Shown in pieces: positions 59,521-60,616 of a DNA stretch of 60,616 nucleotides (positions within the stretch are counted from its first letter, which is position 1; each line of letters starts with the position of its first letter). The translations under genes were made by a program, and so were the position numbers. Origin of the DNA: Salinisphaeraceae bacterium (GTDB taxonomy: Bacteria > Pseudomonadota > Gammaproteobacteria > Nevskiales > Salinisphaeraceae); NCBI GenBank assembly GCA_002683405.1, contig NYTH01000042.1, positions 1 to 60,616 of the forward strand, in the 5' to 3' direction. Under the pieces are notes generated by a model. That model was given only the letters and a program-made list of their open reading frames with translations. It was not told the DNA's origin and ran no database searches.

Positions 59521-60440
59521 GCCGGCTCCCCCTTGTCAGAGGTCAGTTCCACGAAAATGTCCTCCAGCGAAGGTTCACGCGTCTTGACGTCGCCGATCCG
59601 GAAACCGGCGTTGCGGACGGCTTCGAGCGTATCGGCAATGTAGTGACGGCCCTGCTCGAGCCGCAGCTCGATTTCGTCGTCCTGCTCGTCCACGACCAGC
59701 TCACGCACGCTGTCGGGCAGGCTGCCTTCACCGGTAAGCCGTAGCCGCAGGAAGCGGAACGGGTGACGACCAAGCAGCGATTTCTTGTCCTCCAGCACCT
59801 TCAGCTCGCCGTGGTTGAGGATGGCGATGCGGTCGCAAAGTGATTCCGCCTCTTCCAGATAGTGCGTGGTGAGCACGATGGTATGCCCCGACGCGTGCAG
59901 GTTGCGGGTGAAGCGCCACAGCGTGCGGCGCAGCTCCACGTCCACCCCCGCGGTAGGCTCGTCGAGAATGAGTACCGGCGGCTTGTGCACCAGCGCCTGC
60001 GCGATCAACACCCGCCGCTTCATGCCGCCCGACAGGGCCCGCATGGAGGATTCCCGCTTGTCCGACAGTTCCAGCTGATCAAGCAGCTCGTCGATCCAGG
60101 GCCAGTAGTCCCGGCCACAGCCGTAATAGCCCGCCTGCAGCCGCAGCAGGTCGATCACCGGGAAGAACGGATCGTAGACCAGTTCCTGCGGCACCACGCC
60201 CAGCTTGCGCCGCGCCTGGCGGTATTCCGACTGCACATCGTGACCCAGCACCGCCACCTGCCCGGCGCTGGCGCGCGTAAGGCCCGCAATGGTGTGGATC
60301 AGCGTGGACTTGCCGGCACCGTTGGGGCCCAGCAGGCCGAAGAATTCACCCTGCTGGATATCGAAACTGACGCCCTTGAGAGCGGAAAAGTCGCCGAATT
60401 TCTTGACGACGTCATGAATGCGTATGGCGGGGTCGGTCAT
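59517..60440 (-). CDS. ABC transporter ATP-binding protein (YadG-like)
   Basis: A 307-residue ATPase. Walker A GPNGAGKST, signature ALSGGMKRRV, Walker B VLILDEPTAG and the H-loop LTTHYLEEAE are complete. It pairs with the permease downstream. A MITE-like copy begins 78 bp upstream of its ATG and may affect its promoter. Confidence 0.95.
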   Translation of the reverse strand: MTDPAIRIHDVVKKFGDFSALKGVSFDIQQGEFFGLLGPNGAGKSTLIHTIAGLTRASAGQVAVLGHDVQSEYRQARRKLGVVPQELVYDPFFPVIDLLRLQAGYYGCGRDYWPWIDELLDQLELSDKRESSMRALSGGMKRRVLIAQALVHKPPVLILDEPTAGVDVELRRTLWRFTRNLHASGHTIVLTTHYLEEAESLCDRIAILNHGELKVLEDKKSLLGRHPFRFLRLRLTGEGSLPDSVRELVVDEQDDEIELRLEQGRHYIADTLEAVRNAGFRIGDVKTREPSLEDIFVELTSDKGEPA

Positions 60441-60517
60441 GGCTCACGCAGCGGACAGGGAGGCTGCGTAGTATACGGCGCCCGTCAATACGGCCCTCGC
60501 CGGCCGGCGAGGCGGTG

Positions 60518-60616
60518 CTAGTGTAGTGCGTCACATTTGATGGCACATTAGACCGAGTTCCATTTTTCGTCAGGCAAGGCGCGCCGACGAGTCATAGCCG
60601 TAGCTATGGCGAGGAG
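60518..60616. mobile_element. MITE-like element, copy 2 (cut by the window edge)
   Basis: Starts CTAGTGTAGTGCGTCACA and follows copy 1 (17415) over about 98 bp. The only difference noticed is GACGAGTC for GACAAGTC. The right end is outside the window. Both copies have the same orientation. Confidence 0.88.

Overview
This is a high-GC gammaproteobacterial chromosome segment with almost no free space in its core. The order sucC / pilS-pilR / pilA / pilB / pilC / pilD-coaE-zapD-yacG / Nudix-ThiE resembles Xanthomonadales-type genomes and their early-branching relatives such as Wenzhouxiangellaceae. A DAP-type MurE, LpxC, a cytochrome bc1 complex, SspAB and the rnpB-mraZ arrangement fit a Gram-negative respiring gammaproteobacterium. 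The genus is inference only.

Region 1 (1-16.4 kb) is the type IV pilus locus: the start of sucC (minus), then pilS-pilR, pilA behind a clear sigma-54 promoter, pilB, pilC and pilD-coaE. Its gaps are filled with accessory DNA: an array of CCTGAGC(C/T)TGTCGAAGG repeats, an MntA-type antitoxin with a truncated HepT toxin, a RelE-type toxin-antitoxin pair, a REP-associated tyrosine transposase, a thiol-oxidoreductase/HTTM membrane fusion, a Phd-VapC pair, a PepSY protein and a BrnT-BrnA pair. Between pilA and pilB, copies of a ~22-nt motif (core TTTTACTCTGACCCCAATT) separate these modules like cassette boundaries.

Region 2 (16.4-25.7 kb) carries zapD, yacG (whose stop codon lies in a 165-bp MITE-like element), a second repeat array, then minus-strand Nudix-ThiE, argJ and secA, an M23 peptidase, divergent dciA, and lpxC.

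Region 3 (26-42.8 kb, minus strand) is a complete dcw division and cell-wall cluster: mraZ-rsmH-ftsL-ftsI-murE-murF-mraY-murD-ftsW-murG-murC-ddl-ftsQ-ftsA-ftsZ. From rsmH to ftsQ every junction overlaps by 1 or 4 bp. The ftsW-murG junction is unusual. The first 27 bp of murG are duplicated around a 164-bp insert, creating a 64-codon ORF that overlaps both neighbours by ATGA, so the coupling chain survives. Upstream of mraZ are a good sigma-70 promoter and 10-bp-spaced MraZ-like boxes, then rnpB (RNase P RNA, minus strand).

Region 4 (43.7-60.6 kb) holds a DUF4331 protein with a small lipoprotein, rsmI, lpoA-yraN-diaA/gmhA, a lipoprotein of unknown function, and a minus-strand block sspB-sspA-petC-petB-petA-hisC-hisD-hisG-murA-ibaG plus an ABC-2 exporter. 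A second copy of the MITE-like element starts at 60518 and runs off the window. No tRNA, 5S/16S/23S rRNA or CRISPR array was recognised.
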